Assembly (NCBI GenBank): GCA_025667525.1 | Contig: CM046874.1 | Location: 280,052,380-280,116,379 of the forward strand | Direction of reading: 5' to 3' | Origin: Glebionis coronaria | Taxonomy: Eukaryota > Streptophyta > Magnoliopsida > Asterales > Asteraceae | DNA length: 64,000 nucleotides | Part shown: in pieces, positions 48,039 to 59,299 of the stretch | Layout: every line of letters starts with the position of its first letter | Position numbering within the stretch: the first letter of the stretch is position 1 | Notes under the pieces: generated by a model | What the model saw: the letters and a program-made list of their open reading frames with translations, nothing else | What the model was told of the DNA's origin: nothing | The model's database searches: none | Program-made: the position numbers and the translations under genes

Positions 48039-49382
48039 TTATTGCTTACCATGTTTATTGTTTTGTCCTTGTAGTCGCCTCCTCCATTTCCTCTTCCCTG
48101 GTTTCCTTTGTTCGCCCTTCCTCGTAAATCCTTTACCAAATGGTTTAACTTTGCTGACTCAAGCGCTGCTTCTAGTTGTTTTCTCAGCTGATGACAATCA
48201 TTAGTGAGATGACCCTTCTCCCTATGATAATCACAGTACTTGCCCATGTTTTCTGGGCGTACCATGCCCTTTGTGGGTGGAGGTTGGGGCAACTAGAGCT
48301 GTAATTCTGTTGCTAGAATCTCTTTGGGGAACTTGGTCAACGTCTCGAGCCCGAGACGTTGATACTGATTCCTTCTTGAGTTGTTCGGATTCATGGGAGG
48401 AACATATGGCGAGTACACAGGTTTCGGTCTGTAGTCACCTTTGTTTTTGTGGCGATTGGAGTTCTTTCTTGAAAAGTACTTATCTTCCTTTATGGCTTTC
48501 CATTCCTTTCGCTTCCCACCCCTTGCGACAGTTCTGTGTTTTTGTAAGCCTCTTCTGATTTGGCAAAGTCATCAACTCTCTTGAACATTTCAGCCACATT
48601 TTTTGGTTCGTCGTCGGAGAAACGTCGAGACAATTCTGTGCATTTAGCCCCGGCCGTAAAGGCGGAAATCTTCATGACCTCCGGAACCCCTTGTATGTAG
48701 CTGGCTTCGTCAGTCCATCTTTCCTTGAATGCTAGCAGCGATTCATGAGCCTTTCTCACGATACTTGTGGTTTCCATGGGGCTTCCAAGACTTTCCTTTT
48801 TAAGGCAAACCTTTCGAGAAACTAACCCCTTAGGTCTTCCCAATGACCTATGCTTCCCGGTGGTAGTCTTTCGAACCATCCTCCTGCCGCTCCGTCCAAC
48901 TTCTGTTGAAAGAACCTACACCATACTGGCATGGGCCACTCCCCTGAGTTGGCCGCACCGACGAAACGAGTTATGTGATCATTGGGATCTGTCGCTCCGG
49001 TGTATAGTTTCAGTGTTGCCGGGAGGATGTGTTTTGGCGATGAGAATTCGATGATTCTTCTCGTGAACGGTGAGTAGACAACGTCTTTGAAAGGTTTTTG
49101 TAAGTCATCGGCGGGCTTATCGACATCTTTGTGTGTTTTTTATGCTTCGGGCTTCTCCTTGTGAGCTTCCTGCGGCTCATCGTCGAAAACCAACTTTATG
49201 CGCATGATGGGCTCTTGCCCCACGGCATTATAGCGCCCCACCAAGTTCCGCAACTCACTTACACTTCCTAAAATCTTCTGTTGCAACGTGGAAGGTGTCT
49301 TTGTCTCCCCACATGCGGTTGCATTGTCGTGATCCGGAGATAGCAACAAAGGAGACCCGCCTCCCGAAGGTCCTGACATCAA
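47996..49382 (-). pseudogene. Element A Gag
   Basis: Starts with MSGPSGGG near 49379, some 30 bases after the primer site. A stop at 49140 follows, then a capsid domain with frameshifts (48490-48879; ESLLAFKERWTDEA, a common Tat Gag motif), then CDYHREKGHLTNDC (about 48210-48250), the zinc-binding region linking to protease. Several frames are needed, so it is broken. Confidence 0.82.
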
Positions 49383-49409
49383 TAGCTGTTTGGAGATTCG
49401 AGTTTAGGG

Positions 49410-49426
49410 TCCCACGGATGGCGCCA
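49410..49426 (-). other. Primer-binding site of element A
   Basis: Minus-strand TGGCGCCATCCGTGGGA two bases from the LTR edge. Tat elements typically use a TGGCGCCGTCTGTGGG-type site. Confidence 0.7.
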
Positions 49427-49428
49427 AA

Positions 49429-49777
49429 TGTTGAAACAAAAATCCGTAGGCACTCAGCCCGTGTAGATTAAGCTTCGATGTCGTGTATGGTTTGCTTGTA
49501 GGTTGGGCCTATCCTGCAATGAAGGAACGCACGTTAACTCGTCCCAGGTGGAACCCGAGACCAAGCTCCGGCGTGAGAGTAAGTAACAATCACTAGAGTG
49601 GTATCCGGTGTGGAATACCGGAGGAATAGTATTAAGTAGAATTGAATGTAGTGTACTGTGTGTTGTTGTGTGTAGTAAATGCCCTTAGGTATTTCTACCC
49701 AATATAAAGATAGACCTGGCTGCGTAGTAAGTAGTCATATCATAGACACATGTATCATGCACAGTACCCTAGGTTCA
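49429..49777 (-). repeat. 5' LTR of element A (outer edge uncertain)
   Basis: Starts on the plus strand with TGTTGAAAC right after the primer site. The outer edge is proposed at a CA near 49777 but cannot be fixed without the second LTR. Minus-strand TTTATATTGG near 49700 could be its TATA element. Confidence 0.55.
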
Positions 49778-49827
49778 GGTATAATATAAAGTAGATGGCG
49801 GTTGATGGCTGGATCCATTGGATAAAG

Positions 49828-50005
49828 CATTGCTCTTTGACCAAAGGCCTCTTGGTCTAGTGGTATGTGAGTTGCCCTCTAACCTTAAGGTTGTGGGTTC
49901 AAGTCTCGGTGGAGACATGTGAGATAGAAATTGTGAGATAGTTGTGTGAGTTGTAAAAATTACCGTTCTAAAAAAAAAAAAAAAAAAAAAAAACATTGCT
50001 CTTTG
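49828..50005 (+). mobile_element. tRNA-derived SINE with 12-bp target duplication
   Basis: Body 49840-49993 flanked by CATTGCTCTTTG at 49828-49839 and 49994-50005. Internal Pol III promoter: A box near TGGTCTAGTGG (49853-49863) and B box GGTTCAAGTC (49896-49905). It ends in about 24 A residues (49970-49993). It resembles a tRNA only over the first 75 bases, so it is a SINE and not a tRNA gene. It depends on a LINE for movement. Confidence 0.88.
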
Positions 50006-50248
50006 GGTAAAACAAAGTCTTCTGAGATATTGGAGATCTTGTCTCTTTACTCTTTCCTAGATAGCTATTTCTTCGATTTAAGTGTAATGCTTCGGCCATG
50101 TGCTGGAGACATACACGATTCGTAAGTCGCAAAGTAAACTTGGTGATCACACAAACTCAAGTCGGCCAATGAAATTATTTAATTTGACCGACACACTGCT
50201 GATACTAATAAAATAACCGACAATTAATCCATATATATATTTATAATC

Positions 50249-50320
50249 TATAAAAGAAGCATTTAACACAAATTAAACACATACAGCTAAGGAAAGTTAA
50301 TCCATATCCCCAAACCCTAA
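50249..50320 (+). promoter_or_regulatory. Helicase gene core promoter: TATA box and telo-box
   Basis: CTATAAAAGA at 50249-50258 places a transcript start near 50280. AAACCCTAA at 50312-50320 matches the plant telo-box often found in the 5' leader of housekeeping genes. The ATG at 50350 has A at -3. SINE and Tat LTR lie 250 bp and more upstream. Confidence 0.5.
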
Positions 50321-50349
50321 CGATCGATCTCAACAATAATATAGCAAAG

Positions 50350-52854
50350 ATGTCACAGAAGCGGAATGAAAAAGATATCGAACTTCTAAGGATAGCTTCT
50401 AGACAAAACTATCTTAAAAAGCATGAGGAAAAGAAGGTCCAGGAATTCATGCATGCCGTCGAAGATCAGAAGCGTTTATACGAGGGTGTTCATGTAACGG
50501 AAGCCGAGCAGGTCGATCTAAGGCGCAATGAAAAGGTAAAAATTTTACTTACCAAGCATTCTAGATATAATAGCTATGATGATCATAATGTGTATAAGAT
50601 GCCTGATGCTAATGATCAAGCAGGCTGTGTTAATCAAAAGAGGAGATTTGACGTTGCTGCAGCGCGGTATCATGATTCTGAAAAAGATGGAAACGTGAAC
50701 CCGTTTGATGCATGGGTGGATCAACAGAGTAGAAAAGCAACTTTTAATTTTGGGTCCAAGGATAAAAATCATTCTCAAGGAGAAGCGTATGATTATGTGT
50801 TTGGCGATGATCAAAGTGAGATTGTGCGGGGTGTAGATGTTAATGAGGAAGCGAACCAGAAGAAACGGTTGAAATCTGAAGTGAAATCGGCCTATGAGAG
50901 GCTTTTGGAAGATAGAAAAAGCTTACCAATATATCCAGAAAAGGAGCGTTTGCTTAAAGCTGTTGAGGATAATCAGATTCTTATTATCGTAGCTGAGACT
51001 GGTTCCGGGAAGACTACACAGATTCCTCAGTATCTGCACGAGGCTGGGTACACCAAGCGTGGGAAAATAGGGGTTACGCAGCCAAGAAGAGTGGCTGCAA
51101 TGAGTGTTGCTGCTAGAGTTTCTCGAGAGATGGGTGTGAAGCTAGGTCAACAGGTGGGATATTCTATCAGGTTTGAAGACTGTTCTTGTGAAAAGACGGT
51201 TATTAAGTACATGACTGATGGTATGTTGCTTAGGGAGATACTCGGGGAACCAGATCTCTCAAGCTATGGTGTTCTAATTGTGGACGAGGCTCACGAAAGG
51301 AGTTTATCCACTGACATCTTGTTCAGTTTAGTTAAGGATATTGCAAAGGCCCGTCCTGAGCTCAAGGTGCTTATTTCAAGTGCTACCCTTGATGCTGAGA
51401 AGTTTAGTCAATATTTCGACTCTGCACCAATTATTGATATTCCAGGAAGGCGATTTCCAGTAGAAATATACTACACCCAAGCACCTGAAGTGGATTACAT
51501 GGATGCTGCTATTGTCACGGCTCTTCGGATTCATGCTACTCAACCAAAAGGAGATGGGGACATATTGATCTTTCTCACAGGACAAGAGGAAATCGAAACA
51601 GCTGAAGAGATGCTTAAAAGTCGAACAAGGGGATTAGGGAGTAAAATACCAGAGCTGATTATATGCCCCATTTATGCCAATCTTCCCAGTCACCTTCAGG
51701 CTAAAATATTTGAACCAACTCCTGAAGGAGCGCGGAAGGTTGTCCTGGCCACTAATATTGCAGAAACATCGCTGACGATAGATGGTATAAAGTACGTGAT
51801 AGATCCTGGATTTGTGAAGTTGAAATCTTATAACCCTCGCACAGGTATGGAATCATTACATGTAACTCCTATTTCGAAAGCTTCTGCTAATCAGCGTGCG
51901 GGTCGATCAGGACGAACAGGTCCTGGAAAGTGCTACAGGTTATATACTAAATATTGCTATCTCAATGATTTGGATGATAATACTGTCCCAGAAATTCAGC
52001 GCACCAACCTTGCCAATGTTGTGCTAAGCCTTAAAAGTCTTGGGATTGACGACTTGGTAAAGTTCGATTTTATGGATCCACCAGCAAAGGAAGCGTTACT
52101 CAAAGCCTTGGAGCTACTCTTTGCATTACAAGCACTCAGTAAATCTGGTGAGCTGACAAAACTGGGTAGACAGATGGCAGAATTCCCACTGGATCCAATG
52201 TTGTCGAAAATGATTGTAGCGTCTAACAAGTATAAATGCTCAGGAGAGATCATTTCAATTGCTGCTATGTTGTCCGTCGGATGCTCCATCTTTTATCGTC
52301 CGAAGAACAATAAAGAACTTGCAGACAATACTCATAAGAAATTTCATGCGGGTAATGTTGGGGATCACATAGCATTGCTTAATGTTTACAATGGGTGGAA
52401 GGAAGAAAATTTCTCAACTCAATGGTGTTATAATAATTACGTTCAGGAGAGAAGTATGAAGCGTGCTCGAGACATAAGAGATCAACTGAAGGGGATCATG
52501 GAAAGACTTGATATCGAGCTAACCTCAAACCTTGGTGATTTGGGAGCAATTAAGAAGGCAATAACAGCAGGATACTTCCCAAACACAGCAAAATTCCAAA
52601 TGAACGGATACAAAACTATTAAAAATGCTCAGACTGTCTATATTCATCCTAGTTCTGGTTTAGCAGACGAACTTCCGAGGTACGTGGTATACAACGAGCT
52701 AGTAGAAACAAGTAAGAAATACATGAGACAAGTCAGTGAAATAAAACTCGAGTGGCTTGTGGAAATAGCACCTCACTATTATCAGCTGAAGGATGTTCAA
52801 GATTTGGCATCAAGGAAAATGCCTCGTGGAGAAGGTTTGCCATCTAAGCATTGA
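50350..52854 (+). CDS. DEAH-box RNA helicase, PRP2/DHX16 type, intronless
   Basis: 834 residues in one exon. PRP2-type helicases remodel the activated spliceosome before the first splicing step, in the nucleus. Motifs: [10 protein letters not shown] (215-223, Ala where Gly is common), Ia TQPRRVAA (243-250), II DEAH (312-315), III SAT (344-346), IV region LIFLTGQEE (406-414), [10 protein letters not shown] (468-476), [10 protein letters not shown] (515-522). Then come helicase-associated and OB-fold domains ending [15 protein letters not shown]. All key ATPase residues are present. Plant orthologues, as I recall, are about 1040 residues with introns, and this copy lacks about 200 N-terminal residues. 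That suggests a truncated retrocopy or duplicate. Intact reading frame and its own promoter signals suggest it is functional. Confidence 0.93.
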   Translation: MSQKRNEKDIELLRIASRQNYLKKHEEKKVQEFMHAVEDQKRLYEGVHVTEAEQVDLRRNEKVKILLTKHSRYNSYDDHNVYKMPDANDQAGCVNQKRRFDVAAARYHDSEKDGNVNPFDAWVDQQSRKATFNFGSKDKNHSQGEAYDYVFGDDQSEIVRGVDVNEEANQKKRLKSEVKSAYERLLEDRKSLPIYPEKERLLKAVEDNQILIIVAETGSGKTTQIPQYLHEAGYTKRGKIGVTQPRRVAAMSVAARVSREMGVKLGQQVGYSIRFEDCSCEKTVIKYMTDGMLLREILGEPDLSSYGVLIVDEAHERSLSTDILFSLVKDIAKARPELKVLISSATLDAEKFSQYFDSAPIIDIPGRRFPVEIYYTQAPEVDYMDAAIVTALRIHATQPKGDGDILIFLTGQEEIETAEEMLKSRTRGLGSKIPELIICPIYANLPSHLQAKIFEPTPEGARKVVLATNIAETSLTIDGIKYVIDPGFVKLKSYNPRTGMESLHVTPISKASANQRAGRSGRTGPGKCYRLYTKYCYLNDLDDNTVPEIQRTNLANVVLSLKSLGIDDLVKFDFMDPPAKEALLKALELLFALQALSKSGELTKLGRQMAEFPLDPMLSKMIVASNKYKCSGEIISIAAMLSVGCSIFYRPKNNKELADNTHKKFHAGNVGDHIALLNVYNGWKEENFSTQWCYNNYVQERSMKRARDIRDQLKGIMERLDIELTSNLGDLGAIKKAITAGYFPNTAKFQMNGYKTIKNAQTVYIHPSSGLADELPRYVVYNELVETSKKYMRQVSEIKLEWLVEIAPHYYQLKDVQDLASRKMPRGEGLPSKH

Positions 52855-52918
52855 CATTTTTATATGTTTCTATGTAATATTAGTTTTTCTGTGGTTCTTA
52901 TGTGATGCAAGTACATTG

Positions 52919-52924
52919 AATAAA
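52919..52924 (+). terminator. Polyadenylation signal of the helicase gene
   Basis: AATAAA 65 bases after the stop codon, preceded by T/G-rich sequence. No genomic A-tail follows, so a retrocopy origin is not directly marked. Confidence 0.55.
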
Positions 52925-54330
52925 TTACAATTTTTTTGCTGCAGTTTCTTTCTTTAAGTATAGCATTCTCTCCAGTGGTCCGCATCACACTCTGGATGCA
53001 CCTCAGTTTCAGACCGATTTAATATGAATATTTAGTGCATATATTCATATTTGTATGTTCTGTACATTCATACGAGTAATATCCCTGACTTTTGGCATGT
53101 ACGAGGGTGACTGACGACAACAAAGATGGAAAAGTGTACGTCTCCATCAAAATTATTCGTGTGGCTTGTGGCATTTGTAAGTAGTCAAAACCTGTATTGC
53201 ATTTATGCTCATTACAGGCATGTTGAGCTCTAAATGTCAGACGACAGAGCTACTGATGAACTTGCTATCGCAGGTCTGTAAGATTGCAAATGCATATCGA
53301 TTGTTCATCTTCACTACCACATGCTTCCATTCATGTATATTTTACAATGATTGATACAAAAGTATGCTTTTTCACTAATACTGGATTGCTGTAAAGTAAT
53401 TTTCGTTGCCATTGTGTTTGTTATTATCACAAGCTCTGGTTGCAATAAAGTCAGCACAAAATATTTAAAACAACAATTGATGATAACAATAGGAAATTTA
53501 TGGAGAAACTGATATAAAAACAACAGGGGAGGTCAGGCTAGGTGGTCAATGGGTCAAAACGGGTAACTTCAATGCTGGTCTGGTGGGCCACTTTGGGTTA
53601 ACCAGGAAACTTTTTTGACCAGTTTTTAAACTCTATTAATTGAATTAGTGTGCTAAATATGACTATAATAGGACTGTTTTAATAATTTTATTTTATGCTG
53701 CAATAAGATCATTTAGGAGGTGCTGCATATAAAAAAAGGTACTCCAGGCGACTTTAGTTTGGTTTGAACTTTTAACCATGTTTCCCTTTACACTTGAATT
53801 AATCTATTTTAATTGTTACCTGTTTGACCCGTTTCCATGAGAAAGTCTTCTGCTAGAATTTCTGAACTGCCCAACAGAAGTTCATTCCAAAAAATTCATA
53901 TATGCATGTAGAGGCTGTCACTTTTCATCAAAGGAAAGAATATGGCTGGCATTGTTTTTGAAACATAAAAAGTGCAGTTTGCGAAGGTATGTAAGAGAAA
54001 TTTATTAATGATGTCTTTCTTTCCCATGTCAATCATAGGAATGTGGTCAAAATCCTTTACATTTTACGATCATATTGATGATGAGACTCATGAGTTCAGA
54101 CGTTTCAGCGGAAATTCTTTCCAGTACTGTTTTAGATTAGATTTAACTGTCATCACATTTTTTAACTGCATTTTTTTCTAAATTTTCTTAAACCATAAGC
54201 CAAACCAATGGAAACACTGATTAAACACTTTGTGTCAGTTCCAACGGAAACCAAAGGATTTGTTTTGTGTTGCTTGGTTTTGGCCTGGTTTACTATTTGG
54301 TTTTTTTGGTGTTAAACCAAGAACCAAACA
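52925..54330. other. Intergenic DNA with a possible degraded MITE (53551-53837)
   Basis: No gene seen. GGGTCAAAACGGGTAAC at 53551-53567 is repeated in inverse form near 53817-53833, giving imperfect terminal inverted repeats around about 290 bp. I could not find a clear target duplication. Confidence 0.35.
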
Positions 54331-54640
54331 CTCAACATTAGAGCTGTAAACGAACTGAACGTTCAACGAACTGTTTGCCGTTCGTTCGACAAAAAAGTCG
54401 TTTATATTCGTTTTTTTAATAGATGAACGAACAAGAACAAGATTTTTCGTTCGTTTAGTTAAATGAACGGACATGAACAATGCTCAGTTCGTTTATTTGC
54501 GTTCGTGAACGCTCGATTATATTTAATTAGTTCGTTCGTTTACGCTCAATTATTTTCGTTCGATTAAAATTCCAAATATAAAAGCCTTTCAAAAAAAAAA
54601 TAATTCCAAATATAAAAAAGAATTCAATAAATAATCTTAA

Positions 54641-55439
54641 TCTTACTATCTTATAAAAGAGATTGATATCTCTCTCCTATTTATGTTTAAGTAGTACAAA
54701 TATAAAAGCTTAATGTACAAGTTAATTAAACATCATTTTTTATAAATTTTAAGTATAACATAGCTTATATGGTACAACTATTGATTTATTGTTATAAATT
54801 AATATAGTATATGTTACAAGTATACATTAATTAAAGTATTAAACAACATAATTAATGTATTTTTTAAATATTCTTAAAATAAAAAAATACATATTATTGT
54901 ACTTATTTTATAAACAAATAAAACATACAGAATTTCATAAAATTTATATGCTAACAAGTTGATTATACATATGTTTAAAAATGGGATCGAACCAACGTTT
55001 CACCATCGGTCAGACTAGCCAATAAAAACTGATAGAAAATGAAACGAGGATAACAAGGCGGAAGCTATATATACGGGTGAACCAGATCGAACTAGGATGA
55101 TTTTTTTATTATTCTACAGTTAAATAGTTTATCTTTTTTGTTTGGGGACGCTTAAACTTTAATAACAGGATACCCATAGCCGCAACGCGCGAGTACCCAT
55201 CTATATTTTATGATACATAGTTTACAACAATTAAAGCACAAAAAAAACTTCATATAACTTACAACTTGGTGACACATACGGTTTTAAAATCGAACAAGGT
55301 GAACGGGTTTAATAAAAAACTAGAGAAAACCGACCGAAACTAATGCAAATAACCGAACCAATGACTGAAATTATTTTTTTTACCTTTCTCCGATTAATCA
55401 CAGGGTACCCGCCGCCGCATCGCGCGGGTACCCTGCTAG
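54641..55439 (+). mobile_element. Helitron-like insertion inside the hAT element
   Basis: Starts TCTTACTATC after A and ends with a GC-rich hairpin (GGGTACCCGCC to GCGCGGGTACCC, 55403-55433) then CTAG before T. That is the A/T target with TC start and CTRR end of Helitrons. No Rep/helicase ORF. A second, degraded hairpin lies inside at about 55172-55200. Confidence 0.55.
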
Positions 55440-56044
55440 TACCTTATAAAACATTTAGACCATTTTCTGAGTTTAGTAGTCTTAAAATTTTAAGCCTAAA
55501 ACATTTCTTCTTTGGGAAAGTTTATGCATACAATGTTTAAAAGTCATTCAAAATCCTAGGAGTTATGCATACACATTTAAAAAAATTAAATATCTTATAT
55601 CATAATTTAAAAGTGTTTATTATGTAGTAAATGTATACGTTTTTTCTAATATTGGGTCAATAACAACCTTTAAAAATTAAATTTCTTTAAACCATGGTTG
55701 TAACCGTCCTCCCATATTGTAACAGTCCATATCAACGAAACTTATAAAATCCCATTGCACAACCTTTTTAAAGCATGCATAAAACGATTTTGGCTGTCAT
55801 TTTTGGTTTCAAACCCCTCGAACATACAACTCAACCCTTTGCTGCCACTATATTCTGAAATTACTACATCTACATCTTCGTCACAACATATGTAGTCTGC
55901 TTGTGTTTAAATTGTTTTTGTTGGTTATTTTGGCGGTGTTGCGCTGCAATTGTGTGTGGCACATGTTTATATAGTTTAGCCGATCGTGTTGAATGTGCAT
56001 TGGTTTTTTTTATCATAATTCATTCGTTTGCCTTAAAATATAGT

Positions 56045-56099
56045 CACAGGTACCCGTCGCCGCATTGCGCGGGTAATGCGGCGGCGGGTACCCGACTAA
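56045..56099 (+). repeat. Second Helitron-like 3' terminus (hairpin plus CTAA)
   Basis: GGTACCCGTCGCCGCATTGCG pattern with inverted repeat GCGGCGGGTACC, followed by CTAA before T. Suggests another, perhaps outer or older, Helitron end in the same hAT element. No matching 5' end identified. Confidence 0.4.
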
Positions 56100-56400
56100 T
56101 ATATTAAGTATCTCAAAGATTTCTAACAATAATATAAACTATATGAGATCATATGAATCGTTTAAAGTAACAACTTTAGTTTAACGTTCGTTTATGTCAC
56201 TTTACGTTTATACATGATCGTTTACATGCATTTTCGTTTACAGCTCTACTCAACATCCTAGGTGCACGGCCAACCAAAAAGCATGAAATATAACAAATCA
56301 AATTCTAAGGTTGACCAAATCTTTGATGGTGAACGACCACCATTGGATACGATGCGAGAACAAGATCTGAATTCAATTCACTAAACACTTAAACAGGTTC

Positions 56401-56813
56401 ATATATAGTAGAGGTGGTAAAATAGGCGGACGGGCACGGACGGCGGGTTAAATGGGCAACGGGTTAAATGGACGGCGGGTTAAACGGGTGCAGGTTAAAC
56501 GGGCACGGGCGAAACGAGCGGGCAAAACGGACGTAAGCTAAAAAAGGAAAAAAACATATAAAAACCTACAAATAAAAAATAAAAATACTTGTTTGAAAAC
56601 CGGGATAAAAAATTTAATAAAAAATATTCGTCGAGTATACTAATTTGTATTTTACAAGTACACCCGTTAAACCCATTTAGTTTCTTACATATACGCCCGT
56701 TTAACCCATTCATTTTAAAGAATGGGCAAAAAGTTCCCCATCCTTTTTTGAAAATGGGCAAAAAGTGTCCATATGTATCAAAATGGGCAAAATTTGACAC
56801 CTCTAATATATAG
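56401..56813. mobile_element. hAT-type MITE, 397 bp
   Basis: Element 56409-56805 with TAGAGGTG/CACCTCTA ends and target duplication ATATATAG at 56401-56408 and 56806-56813. The left half repeats GGGTTAAA(T/C)GG(G/A) words. The right half has AAAATGGGCAAAA words. Confidence 0.88.
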
Positions 56814-57115
56814 ATCCATATAACAAAATTCAGATGGCTATATCACTTATACTAGGTTAATAGCTCATTAATACCATTCAAGAGTTACTAGAGCTCTAGA
56901 TACACAACCCATCACATAAGAGTTATCCTCCGGTCATCGGTTTTTCGTCGATGATTTGGAGGGATTTCGCTTAATTTTCTTCCACTTTATTATTTTTCAT
57001 AAGTTTTTTTTTCTCAAATAAACCCCAACATCATTGTCTCATCATTATTCTTGTTTTACTGCTGAAAATCATTGTCATTTTTCGAAATTAGTTGGTAAAA
57101 AAAATGCAGCTCCTA

Positions 57116-57587
57116 CCTGAAGGCAAGGTTGCAGAAATCGCTAGGCGCTAGTCAGTCGGTCGACGACCTTCGAGGCGAAACTCGTTTAGGCGGCGCCTAG
57201 GCGGATTAGATTTTTATGCATTTAAATATTATAAATAATATGTATGACATAAAAAAATACTTTTAATTTCAAATAATTTGAAGTTCTTGCAAAATAGACA
57301 AATTAACATAACAGTTTTAAAACTTTAAACGTGAACATATAATTCAATTAGTTCCAATTTCATACGAAAAAACAATTACTTTATGTTATAATCATTTGTA
57401 TATCTTTTATTTTAAGATGGTACGTTAAAATAAATATGGGCAATATATATTAGAAAGACAACCCTTATTTTTTTTTTTAATATTGACTTTTTGTTGACTT
57501 TTTTGACCGTCTATGCCGCCTAGCTCCTAGGCGCCGCCTAGGCGGAGTATGACCGCCTAGCCCCTTTTTTACAACATTGCCTGAAAG
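57116..57587. mobile_element. hAT-type MITE, 456 bp, with GCCTAGGCGGC subterminal repeats
   Basis: Element 57124-57579. Ends CAAGGTTGCAG and, inverted, CAATGTTGTAA, then GCTAGGCG on both sides. Target duplication CCTGAAGG against CCTGAAAG (one mismatch). Subterminal inverted GGCGCCTAGGCGG words. Confidence 0.75.
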
Positions 57588-59205
57588 CAAAGCAAGTCAT
57601 GACGTAAAAAAAATCACGCAAAGGAGGAAGCCGCAAGCAGCAGCAACTATGCAGTCAAACACAATTATTCTTCCGTCTCAACAAACAAAGAAAATGATCA
57701 AAGAAGAAACTTTACATATGTTCCAGTTTGTCCGTCGAAAAGCCTCTCGTTCAAAATGCGGCAGGGGAGTATTAGTTGTCATCATCAATATGTATTTCCT
57801 AATTTAGAAGATTTGTGTGTCTATTACTCTATTCATGTTTATTATCAGAAATGAGCTGTAAATAAATAAGTATTTGGCTCAAACCCAATCTTTGAATGTA
57901 TTATATATATTAATGGTATTATCTATATATCCTAATAGATCAAAATAATTTACTACCACCTTAAGCTTGAACAATTGAAAAACATTACCTAAAATAACCC
58001 CTAAGTAAAACTAATTTATGCTTGAGCAATAAAATTGTCATAAAAATAATTTCATATTTAACTTCTTTTTTTGCACCGATTTAGTGTTACAGCCGGTTGG
58101 GTAAAGCCCAACCCAAACGTACTTAGTCCAAAAACAAAAATTAAAACACGGTTTCAAATTTTAAAAACTGTTTTAAAATATATATGAAAATTAAATATGT
58201 AATAAACCACTTACCGTAAATATTTTGCAAATACACGCTCCATAAACTTAAAACAAAAACAGACAATTTAGTTATGAAAATATATTTAAGGACATTAAAA
58301 AAACGCGTTTAGGAATTGTTTAAATGGGCTTAATGACACAAAACGCAGGTGATTAGAATCGATACTTCATATTTGTAATGGAATTTGATTTGTGAGTTTT
58401 AGTGGATATACATTAAATATACAAGAATTTTTTGCAATTTTTATATGAGGCGGATTATTTTATTCCTGCATTTTATATAACAGGATACTCTATTTTGACT
58501 TGCGGACACATCTTCTACTTCATGTGTGCCTGTAAGTCCGGGTCAGTGACAATCGTATGGACCGAAAGCAACAAAGGTAACATAAAGTTTCCTCTCTGTC
58601 GAGAGGTATGTGTTTTCTTTCGCCCAATTTTTTGCTTTGATTTCCCAATGTAAGCATTTAGTGAAATATATTGGTTGTTTTACAGGCATGTGTTTTACGG
58701 GATCTCTCCACACGAGCTTAACATTTTACTAAGTCGAAGGTAAATCTTTTAGGTGACAAACATACTTTTACTTCTCTCTATAAACTATAGTTGTAGAGTT
58801 CGCATTATCAATCTACTTACCAAAAACATGGGTCGAAAGTTTCAATTGGTATTTGTTTTAATTGGTGAGAAACACATAGTTCTCAATTGGTATCTATCGT
58901 TATTTTTCTTCCAACGGGTCCATATCGTAATAGTAATATAGTTTTGTCAGTTTTGGTTATTACTTTTTTTAGTTTGTTTCCGTAATGCAAAATTGCCTTA
59001 ATGAGTCGTTCGGTAATTAAAAATTGTTTTAACGGGTCAATTCGGTAATTATATTGTTTGTCGACCTGTTTTAGGAATCTATAATATTTTATTCATTTAT
59101 AGTTATTTCTTCTCTTGTGTATTAAATTGTTTGTATCTGCAGAAACTCTCTGGTGACGATTGAATTGCTTCTATACATGGTCGTGTTGTTGCACTAGTTG
59201 CTTGC
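57588..59205. other. AT-rich intergenic DNA, no gene supported
   Basis: Short ORFs only. A stretch at 58480-58610 (LTCGHIFYFMCACKSGSVTIVWTESNKGNIKFPLCRE) followed by GGTATG looks somewhat exon-like, possibly a captured gene fragment, but I do not recognise it. Confidence 0.35.
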
Positions 59206-59299
59206 GTGTTATTAGTTCCTTATGATATGCTTTTAGTACCCAAGAATGCCACCCTCAATATCAAGTCACTCACCCTCAACATCAAGGCACATTGGGTGA

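Larger units (their letters stand above)
1..49777 (-). mobile_element. Element A: Tat-lineage Ty3/gypsy retrotransposon, outermost of the nest
   Basis: Read on the minus strand the order is 5' LTR (from about 49777), primer-binding site, gag, protease, reverse transcriptase, RNase H, a second RNase H of archaeal type, integrase, then a 3' region with tandem repeats and an antisense ORF. The second RNase H and the antisense 3' ORF are hallmarks of the Tat/Retand/Ogre group. Integrase is interrupted by element B between 1967 and 44953. About 6.8 kb of A is visible once nested elements are removed. The 3' LTR lies beyond the left edge, so the TSD of A cannot be checked. Many frameshifts and stops make it an old, dead copy. 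Confidence 0.85.
54331..56256. mobile_element. Non-autonomous hAT element, 1.9 kb
   Basis: Element 54339-56248 with 16-bp terminal inverted repeats TAGAGCTGTAAACGAA and target duplication CTCAACAT (54331-54338 and 56249-56256). Eight-base duplication and TAGAGCTG ends fit hAT. Subterminal GTTCGTTT/GAACGAAC words abound. No transposase ORF. It carries Helitron-like insertions. Confidence 0.9.

Noticed and set aside
49840..49915. tRNA gene
   Set aside because: A and B boxes are present but the cloverleaf is incomplete and a poly(A) tail with target duplication follows, so it is a SINE.
57577..57807. 76-codon ORF after the MITE
   Set aside because: It begins inside the MITE end, is Lys/Gln-rich and has no homology I can recognise.
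58432..58653. Exon-like stretch with a GTATG donor-like end
   Set aside because: No domain recognised and no matching exons, so it is only mentioned as intergenic content.
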